Of a stretch of DNA of 64,000 nucleotides, positions 28,378-37,728 are shown piece by piece (position 1 is the stretch's first letter; every line of letters starts with the position of its first letter). The position numbers and the translations under genes were made by a program. The notes beneath the pieces were generated by a model. That model made no database searches. It was not told the DNA's origin and saw only the letters and a list, made by a program, of their open reading frames with translations. Origin of the DNA: Actinomycetes bacterium (lineage in GTDB: Bacteria > Actinomycetota > Acidimicrobiia > Acidimicrobiales > RAAP-2); assembly GCA_021779855.1 (NCBI GenBank), contig JAJXZW010000007.1, positions 1-64,000 of the forward strand, written 5' to 3'.

Positions 28378-29283
28378 CTAGGCCGCCGCGAGGACCACGT
28401 CGGCCAGGATCGACGTGAACGCGGGGTCGTCGTTGAGCGAGGCCGTGCGCACCAGGTGGAGGCCGATCTCGCGCGCCACGCCCTGGGCCTCGACGTCGAT
28501 GTCGTAGAGGACCTCGAGGTGGTCGGCGACGAAGCCGATGGGGCACGACACGACGTCGGTCACCCCCGAGGCGCGCAGGTCGCGCAGCACGGCGAGGATG
28601 TCGGGGCCGATCCACGGGTCGGCGGTGCGCCCCGCCGACTGCCAGGCGGTGGTGAAGCGCTCCACCCCGGCCAGCGCCGCCGCGCGCGTGGCGGAGTCGA
28701 GGAGCTGGTCCGGGTAGTCGTCGCCGCGCTCGAGGATCCGCTCGGGGAGCGAGTGGGCGCTGAAGACGACCACGGTCGACGAGGCGCGCGCCGGGTCGAG
28801 GGAGGCCAGGGCGTCGGTGACCCTGGCGGCGATCAGCTCCAAGAAGCCGGGAGCGTCGTACCAGCGCCCGACCGGGGAGAGGCGCACCGTGGGCCCCAGG
28901 GCCTCGCGGGCGCGCTCCATGTACTGGTCGGTCGACATCGACGAGGAGTGGGGGGCCAGCGCGAGCCCGACGACCCCGGTGAAGCCCTCGTCGCGGAACG
29001 CGGTCGCGGCGTCCTCGAGCAGGGGCGGCTCGTACTTCGAGCCGAAGCGCACGTCGAAGGCGCCGGGGGCCCGCCGCTCGAGCTCGGCGCGCAGCCCCGC
29101 CACCTGCGCGGCGGTGCGCTGGGCGAGTGGCGAGGTACCCCCGATCGCGTCGTAGCGGCGCTTGAGGTCGGCCAGCAGCTCGGGGGTGGGCGCCCGCCCG
29201 TGGCGGATCCGCGTGTAGTACGCCTCGACGTCGTCGGGGGTGGTGGGCGTCCCGTACGCCATGACCAGGACCCCCGTCGTCAT
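28378..29283 (-). CDS. hemH: Ferrochelatase
   Basis: It inserts Fe2+ into the porphyrin; in this phylum the substrate is usually coproporphyrin III (CpfC). The 301-residue protein is slightly shorter than the family norm. It has the catalytic histidine in VVFSAHSLPERI and the conserved SCPIGFVADHLEVLYDID segment with the second active-site acidic residue. The ATG overlaps the hemE stop (ATGA). Cysteines that would coordinate a 2Fe-2S cluster at the C-terminus, found in some actinobacterial ferrochelatases, are not evident. Confidence 0.94.
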   Translation of the reverse strand: MTTGVLVMAYGTPTTPDDVEAYYTRIRHGRAPTPELLADLKRRYDAIGGTSPLAQRTAAQVAGLRAELERRAPGAFDVRFGSKYEPPLLEDAATAFRDEGFTGVVGLALAPHSSSMSTDQYMERAREALGPTVRLSPVGRWYDAPGFLELIAARVTDALASLDPARASSTVVVFSAHSLPERILERGDDYPDQLLDSATRAAALAGVERFTTAWQSAGRTADPWIGPDILAVLRDLRASGVTDVVSCPIGFVADHLEVLYDIDVEAQGVAREIGLHLVRTASLNDDPAFTSILADVVLAAA

Positions 29284-30314
29284 CGCACCCCCGCCTTGCC
29301 CTCGTCGTGCACCACGCGCACCACGGCCTCGAGGACGCTGGGGTCGGTCGAGGGCAGCACGCCGTGGCCGAGGTTAAAGACGTGCCCGGGCGTCGTGCCC
29401 GCCTTGGCGAGCACCTCGCGCGCGGCCTCGACCGCGAGCGACGTCGCGCCCAGGCAGCGCGCCGGGTCGAGGTTGCCCTGGACGGCCCGGTCCCCGACGC
29501 GCGCGCGCGCCCGGTCGAGGTCGACGTGCCAGTCGACGCCCACCACCGAGGACCCGCACCGGGCCATGAGGTCGAGGATCTCCCCGGAGCCCACGCCGAA
29601 GACGATCGTGGGCACGTCGAGGTCGGCCACGCCCTCCAGGACGCGCCGGGTCGGCTCCAGGGCGAAGCGGGCGTACTCGTCGCGGGTCAGCGCCCCGGCC
29701 CAGGAGTCGAAGAGCTGGACGGCCCGGGCCCCGTGGGCGACCTGGGCGCGCAAGAACGCGACGGTGACCGCGACCAGCCGCTCGCAGAGACGATCGAACA
29801 GGTCCGGGTCGGCGTGCATGAGCGTCTTGATCACGCCGAACTCCCGGGTCGGGGCACCCTCGACGAGGTAGCTCGCCACGGTGAAGGGCGCGCCGGCGAA
29901 GCCGATGAGCGGCACGGAGGGGTCGAGGGCGGCGACGACCTTCTCGACGGTCTCGGTCACGTGGGCCACGTCGTCCCCGGTGAGGTCGCGCAGGCGCTCG
30001 AGGTCGCGCTCGTGGCGGAAGGGGTCCTGGACGACGGGCCCGCGCCCGGGCACGACGTCGATGCCGAAGCCGATCGCGTGGTAGGGCACGACGATGTCGG
30101 AGAACAAGATGGCGGCGTCCACCCCGTAGCGCCGCACGGGCTGCAGGGTGATCTCACAGGCCACGTCGGGCTGGGCGATGGCCTCGAGGATCGAGCCGCT
30201 CGAGCGCAGCGCCCGGTACTCGGGCAGCGAGCGACCCGCCTGGCGCATGAACCAGACGGGCACGTGGTCCACCGACTCACCCCGGCAGGCCCTGAGGAAG
30301 GCCGACTCGCTCAC
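29280..30314 (-). CDS. hemE: Uroporphyrinogen decarboxylase
   Basis: It decarboxylates uroporphyrinogen III to coproporphyrinogen III. The 344-residue protein carries the N-terminal signature VPVWFMRQAGRSLPEYRALR, the second signature in LIGFAGAPFTVASYLVEG, and the C-terminal FNLGHGVLPSTDPS. It starts at GTG 30314 with GAAAGGGG just upstream and is the first gene of the hemE-hemH-hemY operon, divergent from helD. Confidence 0.97.
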   Translation of the reverse strand: MSESAFLRACRGESVDHVPVWFMRQAGRSLPEYRALRSSGSILEAIAQPDVACEITLQPVRRYGVDAAILFSDIVVPYHAIGFGIDVVPGRGPVVQDPFRHERDLERLRDLTGDDVAHVTETVEKVVAALDPSVPLIGFAGAPFTVASYLVEGAPTREFGVIKTLMHADPDLFDRLCERLVAVTVAFLRAQVAHGARAVQLFDSWAGALTRDEYARFALEPTRRVLEGVADLDVPTIVFGVGSGEILDLMARCGSSVVGVDWHVDLDRARARVGDRAVQGNLDPARCLGATSLAVEAAREVLAKAGTTPGHVFNLGHGVLPSTDPSVLEAVVRVVHDEGKAGVR

Positions 30315-30335
30315 CGCGCCCCTTTCGACCGGCCC

Positions 30336-30390
30336 AATCTAGGCGGGCTCCGACGCCCCCGTTTCTGGCGCGGCCGACCTCGCCTAGACT
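30336..30390. promoter_or_regulatory. Divergent promoter region hemE / helD with 8-bp inverted repeat
   Basis: TCTAGGCG (30338-30345) and CGCCTAGA (30381-30388) form an inverted repeat 35 bases apart. Each arm overlaps a TAnnnT box: TAGATT on the minus strand (30341-30336) toward hemE and TAGACT on the plus strand (30385-30390) toward helD. TTTCTG at 30362-30367 could be a weak -35 for helD at 17-base spacing. The arms could be just paired -10 boxes or a shared operator. Confidence 0.35.
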
Positions 30391-30422
30391 TGTTCCTTCC
30401 CTATTCCAAGGACGGTGTGTCG

Positions 30423-32771
30423 ATGGCCCACGAGCGTGAGATCGCCGAGGAGCAGGCGTTTCTCGACCGCGCCCTGGGAGCACTCGACCACATGCGCGGC
30501 GAGGCCGCCTCGATGCGCGACAGCGCCGCGGTGGCGACCATGCGCGGGGCGGGGGACCTCGTCGAGCGCGACGTGGTGATGGGCACCGCTCTGCACCGGC
30601 TGGACCAGCTCTCGATCGGCGACCAGGCCCTCTTCTTCGGGCGCATCGACTACCACCCCGGTGAGGCCGTTCGGGCCGAGACCTACCACGTGGGGCGCCT
30701 CGCGGTGTCCGACGAGGGCCTCAACCCGCTGGTGGTGGACTGGCGCGCGCCGGTCGCGGAGGCCTTCTACCGCGCCACCGGCGTCGAGCCGCTCGGCCTG
30801 GCGCGCCGGCGTCACGTGGCGATCCGCGCCAACGTTGTGGTCGGGGTGGAGGATGAGTACTTCGCTGACGAGCGCGGCGAGCTCGACCTGCCCGAGGACG
30901 AGGTTCGCGCGGCGACGGACGAGGGCCTCATCGAGGGGGGGCTGGCGCTCGGCGGCCCGGGGGCGCTGCTGGCGGCCCTCGGGCGGGCGCGTACCGGGCG
31001 CATGGGCGACATCGTGGCGACGATCCAGGGCGAGCAGGATGAGATCATCCGCAGCCCGCTCGCCGGCATCCTGCTCGTCCAGGGCGGTCCGGGTACGGGC
31101 AAGACGGCCGTCGCCCTGCACCGGGCCGCGTACCTCCTCTTCACCCACCGCGCCACGCTCGAGCGCCAGGGCGTGCTCGTGGTCGGGCCCAACCCGCTCT
31201 TCCTCGACTACATCGAGAACGTGCTGCCGTCGCTCGGAGAGTCCGGCGTGACGCTGTCGACGGTCTCGGGTCTCGTCACCAACGTCGAGGCGCGCGCCGA
31301 GGAGCCCGAGGAGGTGACCCGGCTGAAGGGCGACCTGCGTATGGTCGAGGTGCTCGGGCGGGCCCTGGGGACCCGTGAGCGGCCGCTCAAGAACGACGTG
31401 GAGATCCCGCTCGGCCGGGCGGTCCTCGTCCTGCGCGCGCGGTATACGCGCGACGCGGTCGAGCGCGCGCGGCGCCGACCGGGGTCCCACAACCAGCGCC
31501 GCTCGGCGGTGGGTCGCGAGCTGGCGGGCCGGCTGGCCCAGGAGTACCTCGCGCGCGCCCGACGTGAGCCCGACGAGGGCGGATCGCCCGAGGAGCTCGC
31601 CGAGCGGATCCGTCTCACACCCCAGTTCAAAGAGGCCCTGCAGCGGATCTGGCCCCGGCTGTCCGGTCAGGAGCTCCTCCACGACCTCTTCGGCGCGCCG
31701 GCCCTGCTGCGCGCGGCGGGCCGGGGCGTGCTCAGCGAGGCGGAGATCGCCTTGCTGCACCGCCCCCGGTCGGCGTCGGTCGACGACGTCGCCTGGACCA
31801 AGGCCGACGCGGCCCTCATCGACGAGGCCCGGGTGCTCGTCGGGCCCCGGCGACGCCCCCGCTCGGCGACGAGGCCCGACCCGGCCGGGGTGCCCGGGGT
31901 GGACCTCGACGCGTACTCCGTCGACGTGCGCGCGGCCGCCCTGCGCGAGGCGCAGCGCCTGGCGAGCTCGGTCGCGGCCGAGCTCGACGAGGCCGAGTTC
32001 GCCACCTACGGCCACATTGTCGTGGACGAGGCCCAGGACCTCTCGCCCATGGAGCTGCGCGTGCTGAAGCGCCGTGACCTGTCCGGCTCGATGACCATCG
32101 TGGGGGATATGGGTCAGGCGACGAGCGCCAGTTCCCCGGCGTCGTGGGACGCGCTGCTGTCGGTGCTCGAGCCGCGACGGCCGCCGCGACGGGTCGACCT
32201 GACCGTCAGCTATCGCACCCCCGAGGAGGTGCTGGACTTCGCGGCGCCGACTCTCGCCGCGGCGACGCCCGACCTGGTGGCGCCGCGCCCGGTGCGCCGC
32301 GTGGGAGTCGTGCCCGACGTGGTCGAGGTCGAGGCCGACGACGTGCCCGGCGCCACCGCGGCGGCTGTCCGGAGCGCGCTCGAGGCGGTGGCGCCGGGCC
32401 GGGTCGCCGTGATCGTGCCCGACGGGAGCGTGCGCGACACTCTCGACGCGCTGAGCGGCGCCGGCCTCGCCGCGGTCGACCCGCGCGTCGCGGGGGGCCG
32501 AGGCCTATCGGCCGACCTGGTCGTGGTGGCGGCCGAGGGCGCTCACGGGCTCGAGTTCGACGCCGTGGTCGTCGTCGGGCCCGGCCGGATAGCGAGCCGC
32601 GGCGCCGCCCCGGGGGAGTCCACCTCGCCCCGGGGGCTGCGCACGCTCTACGTGGCCCTCACGCGCCCGACCCGCCGGCTGAGCGTCGTTTCGGGCGAGG
32701 CACTGCCCGAGAGCGTGCGCGCCGCCCTCGAGGTGCGCCGGCGCAACAAGCGGGGCGTCGAAATCGGCTAG
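30423..32771 (+). CDS. helD: HelD/HelR-type superfamily 1 helicase
   Basis: HelD proteins are ATP-driven factors that bind RNA polymerase and release it from stalled complexes; the actinobacterial HelR branch can protect against rifampicin. The 782-residue protein has an N-terminal coiled-coil-forming region (EREIAEEQAFLDRAL), Walker A GGPGTGKT at residues 221-228 preceded by the family's ILLVQ, the GPNPLFLDYIENVLPSLGE segment, Walker B VDEAQDLSPMELR, and a C-terminal domain with LYVALTRPTRRL. The ATG at 30423 follows AAGGA by about 10 bases; a GTG two codons earlier is an alternative. A longer upstream frame is antisense to hemE and is rejected. Confidence 0.9.
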   Translation: MAHEREIAEEQAFLDRALGALDHMRGEAASMRDSAAVATMRGAGDLVERDVVMGTALHRLDQLSIGDQALFFGRIDYHPGEAVRAETYHVGRLAVSDEGLNPLVVDWRAPVAEAFYRATGVEPLGLARRRHVAIRANVVVGVEDEYFADERGELDLPEDEVRAATDEGLIEGGLALGGPGALLAALGRARTGRMGDIVATIQGEQDEIIRSPLAGILLVQGGPGTGKTAVALHRAAYLLFTHRATLERQGVLVVGPNPLFLDYIENVLPSLGESGVTLSTVSGLVTNVEARAEEPEEVTRLKGDLRMVEVLGRALGTRERPLKNDVEIPLGRAVLVLRARYTRDAVERARRRPGSHNQRRSAVGRELAGRLAQEYLARARREPDEGGSPEELAERIRLTPQFKEALQRIWPRLSGQELLHDLFGAPALLRAAGRGVLSEAEIALLHRPRSASVDDVAWTKADAALIDEARVLVGPRRRPRSATRPDPAGVPGVDLDAYSVDVRAAALREAQRLASSVAAELDEAEFATYGHIVVDEAQDLSPMELRVLKRRDLSGSMTIVGDMGQATSASSPASWDALLSVLEPRRPPRRVDLTVSYRTPEEVLDFAAPTLAAATPDLVAPRPVRRVGVVPDVVEVEADDVPGATAAAVRSALEAVAPGRVAVIVPDGSVRDTLDALSGAGLAAVDPRVAGGRGLSADLVVVAAEGAHGLEFDAVVVVGPGRIASRGAAPGESTSPRGLRTLYVALTRPTRRLSVVSGEALPESVRAALEVRRRNKRGVEIG

Positions 32772-32781
32772 AAAAGAAGCC

Positions 32782-33375
32782 GTGAGTCAGGCAGCCCCCA
32801 CAAGCCTGGCGAACGCGGGGAAGATCGTTCACGACCGTCCGCCGATGCTCGCCATCGGCGTGATGATCTGGCTCGGCTCTGAGCTGATGTTCTTCTCCGG
32901 CCTGTTCGCCGCCCTGTTCACGATTCGAGCGCACCTCGCGTCGTGGCCCCCCGCGGGTACGAAGGTCGACACCCTCCAGGCCGGCGTCTTCACCGTCATC
33001 CTGGTCGCCTCGTCGTTCACGATGCAGTGGGCGGTGTGGCTGATCGAGCACCGCGAGCGCGGCAAGGCCCGCAACTGGATCATCGTGACGATCGTGATGG
33101 GCGCCTTCTTCCTCGGCAACCAGGCCTACGAGTGGACCCACCTGGCGACGAGGTGGTACACGAACTCCTACGGGTCGATCTTCTTCATCACGACGGGCTT
33201 GCACGGCCTGCACGTGTTCTTGGGCCTGGTGGCGATGGGCTTCTTGCTCTTCCGCATGCGGGGCCGTCAGGGCGACCCCGGTGAGCTGTCGGCCTTCCAG
33301 GCCGTCAGCTACTACTGGCACTTCGTCGACGTGGTCTGGATCGGCTTGTACTCGTCCCTGTTCTTGCTGAAGTAG
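32782..33375 (+). CDS. ctaE: Cytochrome c oxidase subunit III
   Basis: This is a subunit of the aa3 terminal oxidase in the cytoplasmic membrane. The 197-residue protein has five transmembrane segments, as in actinobacterial CtaE, and carries the acidic helix residue in WLGSELMFFSGLFAALF, the FFITTGLHGLHVFLGL helix and the C-terminal YYWHFVDVVWIGLYSSLF. The GTG start follows an AAGAAG ribosome-binding site 10 bases after helD. It heads the ctaE-qcrCAB cluster that is conserved in this phylum. Confidence 0.95.
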   Translation: MSQAAPTSLANAGKIVHDRPPMLAIGVMIWLGSELMFFSGLFAALFTIRAHLASWPPAGTKVDTLQAGVFTVILVASSFTMQWAVWLIEHRERGKARNWIIVTIVMGAFFLGNQAYEWTHLATRWYTNSYGSIFFITTGLHGLHVFLGLVAMGFLLFRMRGRQGDPGELSAFQAVSYYWHFVDVVWIGLYSSLFLLK

Positions 33376-33382
33376 GTCCCTG

Positions 33383-34270
33383 GTGCGTCGCCCCCCTCTC
33401 GCCCGCCTGAGCCTGGCCGCCGTCGCGGCTGCGTTCGCCCTGGGCCCACTCGCGCTGTTCGCCGGGGCGGCCGGGGCGGCCCCAGGGCCTTTCCAGACCA
33501 CCCGCCACAACGCGGGCACGCCGAACTCGAGCCAGGTCACGCGCGACGCGAGCGGCCAGATCATCTCGTACGGCGACAAGTGGATCACCTACAACGCGCC
33601 CTCGCCCGCGCTCACCCAGCTCGGCCAGGCGCTCTACATGGAGAACTGCGCCTCGTGTCACGGCACGAAGGCGAACGGCGTGCCGGCCGCGGGCACCGTG
33701 GGCGCGTACCCGAACCTGGTGGGTCTGGGGCCGGCCACGATCGACTTCTGGGTCGTTTCGGGCCGCATGCCCGCCGCCGACCCAGCGGCGGTGCAGGCGC
33801 CGCGGCGCCAGCCCCGCCTGACGCCGACCCAGGCCGAGGCCATCGCCGCGTGGGTCAACTCGCTCTCCCCGAGCTACCCCTACATTCCGGACCCGCACCT
33901 CAAGCGGGCCAACGTGGCAACCGGCATGGCCCTGTTCGCACTGAACTGCGCCGCGTGCCACACCATCGAGGGGGACGGGGACGCCCTGGCCTACTCGACC
34001 TTCGCCCCGTCGTTGCGCCACATCCCGGCCTACCAGGTGGCCGAGGCTATCCGCACCGGCCCGGGCAACATGCCGCGCTTCACGGGCAACCTCTCGGACC
34101 AGCAGGTCAACGACATCGTGGACTACGTCACCACCTACATCCAGCACCCGCAGAACCCCGGCGGCCTCGGGCTGGGCCAGCTCGGCCCGGTCGCCGAGGG
34201 CTTCGTGGCCCTGGTGGTCGGCCTGGGCATCCTCGCCCTCGTCGCCTACTGGATCGGAGAGCGCGCGTGA
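33383..34270 (+). CDS. qcrC: Diheme cytochrome c of the bcc complex
   Basis: QcrC replaces the soluble cytochrome c, passing electrons straight from the bc1-type complex to the aa3 oxidase. The 295-residue protein starts with a signal sequence (LSLAAVAAAFALGPLALFAG) and has two CxxCH heme sites, C89-H93 (CASCH) and C189-H193 (CAACH), and a C-terminal membrane anchor at about 270-290. Candidate axial methionines lie in SGRMPAADP and PGNMPRF. The start is GTG. It overlaps qcrA by 4 bases. Confidence 0.95.
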   Translation: MRRPPLARLSLAAVAAAFALGPLALFAGAAGAAPGPFQTTRHNAGTPNSSQVTRDASGQIISYGDKWITYNAPSPALTQLGQALYMENCASCHGTKANGVPAAGTVGAYPNLVGLGPATIDFWVVSGRMPAADPAAVQAPRRQPRLTPTQAEAIAAWVNSLSPSYPYIPDPHLKRANVATGMALFALNCAACHTIEGDGDALAYSTFAPSLRHIPAYQVAEAIRTGPGNMPRFTGNLSDQQVNDIVDYVTTYIQHPQNPGGLGLGQLGPVAEGFVALVVGLGILALVAYWIGERA

Positions 34271-35205
34271 GCGACGAGTCCCGCACCCCGGTCGCCCTCG
34301 CGGGCCTGCGCGCTGACGACCCGCACCTCGAGCCCTCGGCGCGCAACCCGCACGTCGTCGAGGCGGTGATCGCCGGGCTCATGGTCGTGGGCACCCTCTT
34401 CACGGCCGGATTCGGCGCGGCCTTCTGGGTGAACGCGAAGCCGTGGGTCCTCGGCGCGACCCTCGGCGGTGGTCTGCTCTTCCTCGGGCTCGGGCTCATC
34501 GCCTGGGGCAAGTACCTCATGCCCCGCGGCCCCTTCGTGGAGGAGCGTCACCCGCTGGCCAACGACGAGGCCGAGCGCGAGGGTCTCGCCTCGGTCCTGG
34601 TGGACCGCGGTGCCTCGATCGTCAAGCGCCGCCCGCTGCTCGGCGGGCTTCTCGGCGGCGGGATGGGCATCTTCGGCATCGTCGCGCTCTTCCCGCTGCT
34701 GCGCAGCCTGGGGCCGCTGCCCAAGGGCACGCTCTTCCACACCGACTGGCGCAAGGGGTCGTACCTCGTCGACCAGACGGGCCGGCGCATCCACCAGGGC
34801 GACCTCGCGGTGGGCTCGATCGTCACGGTCTTCCCCGAGGGGACCGAGAACACCGACCGGGGTCAGGCCGTCGACCAGACCGTGCTGATCCGGTTGTCCA
34901 ACGAGAACTACGTCACCGAGAAGGGCCGCGCGACCTGGGGACCGAAGGGCTACGTGGCCTACTCCAAGCTCTGCACGCACCTCGGGTGTCCGGTGGGCCT
35001 CTACGAGCAGCAGCTGCAGATGCTCGTCTGCCCGTGCCACCAGTCAATGTTCAACGTGACCGACGGAGCGATGCCCACCTTCGGGCCGGCCCCGCGCCCC
35101 CTGCCCCAGCTGCCCTTGTACATCGACGCCGAGGGCTACCTGCGCGCGCAGGCGGACTACGACCAGCCCGTGGGCCCGGGCTTCTGGGAACGGGGGCGCT
35201 CATGA
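34267..35205 (+). CDS. qcrA: Rieske iron-sulfur protein of the bcc complex
   Basis: QcrA takes electrons from menaquinol through its 2Fe-2S centre. The 312-residue protein has three N-terminal membrane helices (about 31-55, 60-83, 124-146), as known for actinobacterial Rieske subunits, and the cluster motifs C236-T-H238-L-G-C241 and C255-P-C257-H258. The disulfide cysteines C241 and C257 are both present. The GTG start overlaps the qcrC stop; the much longer in-frame reading through qcrC is not used. Confidence 0.96.
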   Translation: MSDESRTPVALAGLRADDPHLEPSARNPHVVEAVIAGLMVVGTLFTAGFGAAFWVNAKPWVLGATLGGGLLFLGLGLIAWGKYLMPRGPFVEERHPLANDEAEREGLASVLVDRGASIVKRRPLLGGLLGGGMGIFGIVALFPLLRSLGPLPKGTLFHTDWRKGSYLVDQTGRRIHQGDLAVGSIVTVFPEGTENTDRGQAVDQTVLIRLSNENYVTEKGRATWGPKGYVAYSKLCTHLGCPVGLYEQQLQMLVCPCHQSMFNVTDGAMPTFGPAPRPLPQLPLYIDAEGYLRAQADYDQPVGPGFWERGRS

Positions 35206-36752
35206 GCGACGTCGCGGGGGCCGCGACCACCAAGCGGGCGCGCCGCAACGGCGCCGGGCGCTACGGGCGACTGGGCCAGGTCGTCAACGAACTCGACGAC
35301 CGCCTGGGCGTCGCCAAGGGCGGGCGGACCTTCCTCGACAAGATCTTCCCGGACCACTGGTCGTTCATGCTCGGCGAGATCGCGCTCTACTCGTTCCTCG
35401 TCCTGCTGGTCACCGGGATCTTCTTGACGCTGTACTACGTGCCGAGTTCGGCCGTCGTGACCTACCACGGCCCGTACCTGCCGCTCGACGGACAGCGGGT
35501 GACCCAGGCCTTCGCCTCGACGGTCAACCTCTCGTTCAGCGTCCGTGCCGGCCTCTTGATGCGCCAGATGCACCACTGGGCGTGCGACATCTTCGTCGGC
35601 GCGCTCGTCGTGCACATGGCCCGGGTTTTCTTCACCGGGGCCTTCCGCAAGCCCCGCGAGCTCAACTGGACGATCGGGGTCACTCTGTTGACCCTGGCGA
35701 TCGCCAACGGCTTCCTCGGTTACTCGCTGCCCGACGACCTCGTCTCGGGCACGGGCATCCGCATCGCCTACTCGATCCTGCTGTCGGTCCCGCTCGTGGG
35801 GACCTACCTGGCGTTCTGGGTGTTCGGCGGGAACTTCCCGGGCACGGCGGTCATCCCGCGCTTCTTCATCCTCCACGTCCTGATCATCCCGCTCGTCATC
35901 CTGGGGCTCGTCGGGGTGCACCTCGCGCTCCTCGTGCGCCAGAAGCACACCCAGTTCCCCGGGCCCGGTCGCGAGGAGAACAACGTCGTCGGCTCGCCGA
36001 TGTTCCCGGTGTTCATGGCCAAGACCACGGGCTATCTCTTCGGCGTCTCGGGCGTCATCGCGCTCCTGGGCGCGTTCGCGCAGATCAACCCGATCTGGCA
36101 GTTCGGTCCCTATGACGCGTCGCGCATCTCCTACGCCGTCCAGCCCGACTTCTACATGGCGTTCCTCGACGGGGCCCTGCGTATCTTCCCCTCGTGGTCG
36201 TTCATGGGCTTCGGCCATACGATCCCGCTCGAGGTCACCATCCCGGCGGTGATCTTCCCGGGGCTGCTCTTCGGGCTGGCGTACGCCTGGCCGGCGCTCG
36301 AGCGGCGGGTCACCGGTGACCACGCAATCCACCACCTCTTGGACCGACCGAGCTGGCGGCCCAAGCGCACGGCCGCGGGTGTCGCGGCGCTCGCCCTGCT
36401 GAGCGCGCTGTTCATCGCCAGTTCAACCGATGTGATCGCGAACTTCTTCCACGTCTCGCTCAACACCGTGCTCTGGGCGATGCGGTTCATCGTGATCCTC
36501 TCGCCCTTCGTCGCGTACCCCATCACCTACAAGATCTGCAGGGAGCTCCAGGGCGTCCACGGCGCCGGCAAGCGCAAGACGCCGAACCTGGTGCTGCGTA
36601 CCGACGAGGGCGAGTACGTGGCCGAGCCCACGCCGGCCTACCCCGAAGACGTCTACCACGAGCTCGAGCCCACCCCGGTGCCGACGTTCATCGAGGGGGC
36701 CGAGGTCGAGGCCGAGGCGGCCACGCCCGGCGTGCGCGTCGTCGAGCGCTAG
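35202..36752 (+). CDS. qcrB: Cytochrome b subunit of the bcc complex
   Basis: QcrB holds the two b hemes and both quinol sites. The 516-residue protein has eight or nine helices with the heme-ligand histidine pairs in MHHWACDIFVGALVVHMAR and RFFILHVLIIPLVILGLVGVHLAL. The N-terminal 45 residues are basic and soluble, and the C-terminal tail of about 65 residues is acidic and Pro-rich, both usual for actinobacterial QcrB. The ATG overlaps the qcrA stop (ATGA). This ends the cluster; a 73-base gap follows. Confidence 0.97.
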   Translation: MSDVAGAATTKRARRNGAGRYGRLGQVVNELDDRLGVAKGGRTFLDKIFPDHWSFMLGEIALYSFLVLLVTGIFLTLYYVPSSAVVTYHGPYLPLDGQRVTQAFASTVNLSFSVRAGLLMRQMHHWACDIFVGALVVHMARVFFTGAFRKPRELNWTIGVTLLTLAIANGFLGYSLPDDLVSGTGIRIAYSILLSVPLVGTYLAFWVFGGNFPGTAVIPRFFILHVLIIPLVILGLVGVHLALLVRQKHTQFPGPGREENNVVGSPMFPVFMAKTTGYLFGVSGVIALLGAFAQINPIWQFGPYDASRISYAVQPDFYMAFLDGALRIFPSWSFMGFGHTIPLEVTIPAVIFPGLLFGLAYAWPALERRVTGDHAIHHLLDRPSWRPKRTAAGVAALALLSALFIASSTDVIANFFHVSLNTVLWAMRFIVILSPFVAYPITYKICRELQGVHGAGKRKTPNLVLRTDEGEYVAEPTPAYPEDVYHELEPTPVPTFIEGAEVEAEAATPGVRVVER

Positions 36753-36813
36753 TCGCACCGGCCCGGCGGCCCGGCCGCGACGTCCGGGTACGCGCCGGCG
36801 CGTGGTCGGTGCC

Positions 36814-36819
36814 TAACAT
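36814..36819 (+). promoter_or_regulatory. Putative -10 box (TAACAT) for leaderless hut operon transcription
   Basis: TAACAT ends 7 nt before the GTG of hutG at 36826, which has no Shine-Dalgarno. The box is in the 73-base gap after qcrB, the only non-coding stretch available to drive the hut genes. Confidence 0.45.
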
Positions 36820-36825
36820 GGGCGC

Positions 36826-37728
36826 GTGCTGGCCTCCCCCGACCCGAAGTGGCCTCCGGCGACGTCGCTCGTGGGCCACGAGGGTGAGCGGCGGTCCTCG
36901 GTCGCCGTCGTGGGCGTGCCCACCTACGCCACGTCGGTCACGCCGAAGTCGTCGCGGTCGACCCCGGCCGCGCTGCGCGAGGCGCTGGCTCGCTACTCGA
37001 CGTGGGCGACGAGTGACGGGCGCGACCTCGCCGAGCTCGTGAGCGTCCTCGACGCGGGTGACGTCGACGACCCCGACGGCGAGGGGGGAGTGGAGCGCAC
37101 GCGCGCCCTGTGCGCGGCCCTGCCGGCCCGTGATCTCACCGTCGTGCTCGGCGGCGACAACGCCGCCACCTGGCAGGCCCTCAGCGCCCTGGCGGGGGCC
37201 CGGATCGGGGAGTTCGGCCTGGTCACCCTCGACGCCCACCAGGACTTCCGCGAGGGCCGCTCGAACGGCTCGCCGGTGCGCCAGCTGGTGGACGCCGGCC
37301 TCGTCGGCCCGCGCGTCTGCCAGGTGGGTCTCGCCGACTTCTCGAACTCCGCGCCCTACGCGCGCGACGCCCGAGCGGCCGGGCTCCACGCGATCTCGCG
37401 CGAGCGCTTCTACGACGAGCGACCCGAGGACCTGGCCCGCGAGGCGCTGGCGCTCGCGGGCGCGCACGGGGGTCCGGTCTACGTCGACGTCGACCTTGAC
37501 GTGGCCGACCGCTCGGTCGTCCCGGGCTGCCCGGGGTCGGCCCCGGGGGGGCTGAGCGCCGCGGAGGTGCGCCGCTTCGTGCGCGCGGTGGCGGCCTCCC
37601 CCCAGGTGGTCGCGCTCGACGTCACCGAGATCGACGTGGAGCGCGACGCACCCGACGGACGGACGGTACGCCTCGGGGCCCTCGTCGTGCTCGAGGCGAT
37701 CGCCGCTGTGACCAGGCGGGCCGCGTGA
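36826..37728 (+). CDS. hutG: Formimidoylglutamase-like protein of the arginase family
   Basis: In histidine breakdown HutG hydrolyses N-formimidoyl-glutamate to glutamate and formamide. The 300-residue protein has the ureohydrolase fold motifs: GGDN at 109-112, DAHQD at 136-140 and DVDLDVAD at 221-228. The first motif is normally GGDH, whose histidine binds a manganese ion; here it is Asn, so one ligand is changed. Assignment to hutG rests on fold plus position as first gene of hutG-H-U-I. An agmatinase-like activity is possible. It overlaps hutH by 4 bases. Confidence 0.75.
   Translation: MLASPDPKWPPATSLVGHEGERRSSVAVVGVPTYATSVTPKSSRSTPAALREALARYSTWATSDGRDLAELVSVLDAGDVDDPDGEGGVERTRALCAALPARDLTVVLGGDNAATWQALSALAGARIGEFGLVTLDAHQDFREGRSNGSPVRQLVDAGLVGPRVCQVGLADFSNSAPYARDARAAGLHAISRERFYDERPEDLAREALALAGAHGGPVYVDVDLDVADRSVVPGCPGSAPGGLSAAEVRRFVRAVAASPQVVALDVTEIDVERDAPDGRTVRLGALVVLEAIAAVTRRAA

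Noticed and set aside
29307..30422. In-frame upstream extension of helD
   Set aside because: It runs antisense through hemE; the conserved HelD N-terminus begins at ATG 30423, with AAGGA upstream.
36753..36825. GC-rich repeats after qcrB as a terminator
   Set aside because: The CCGGCCCGGC runs do not form a consistent inverted repeat and there is no T-run.
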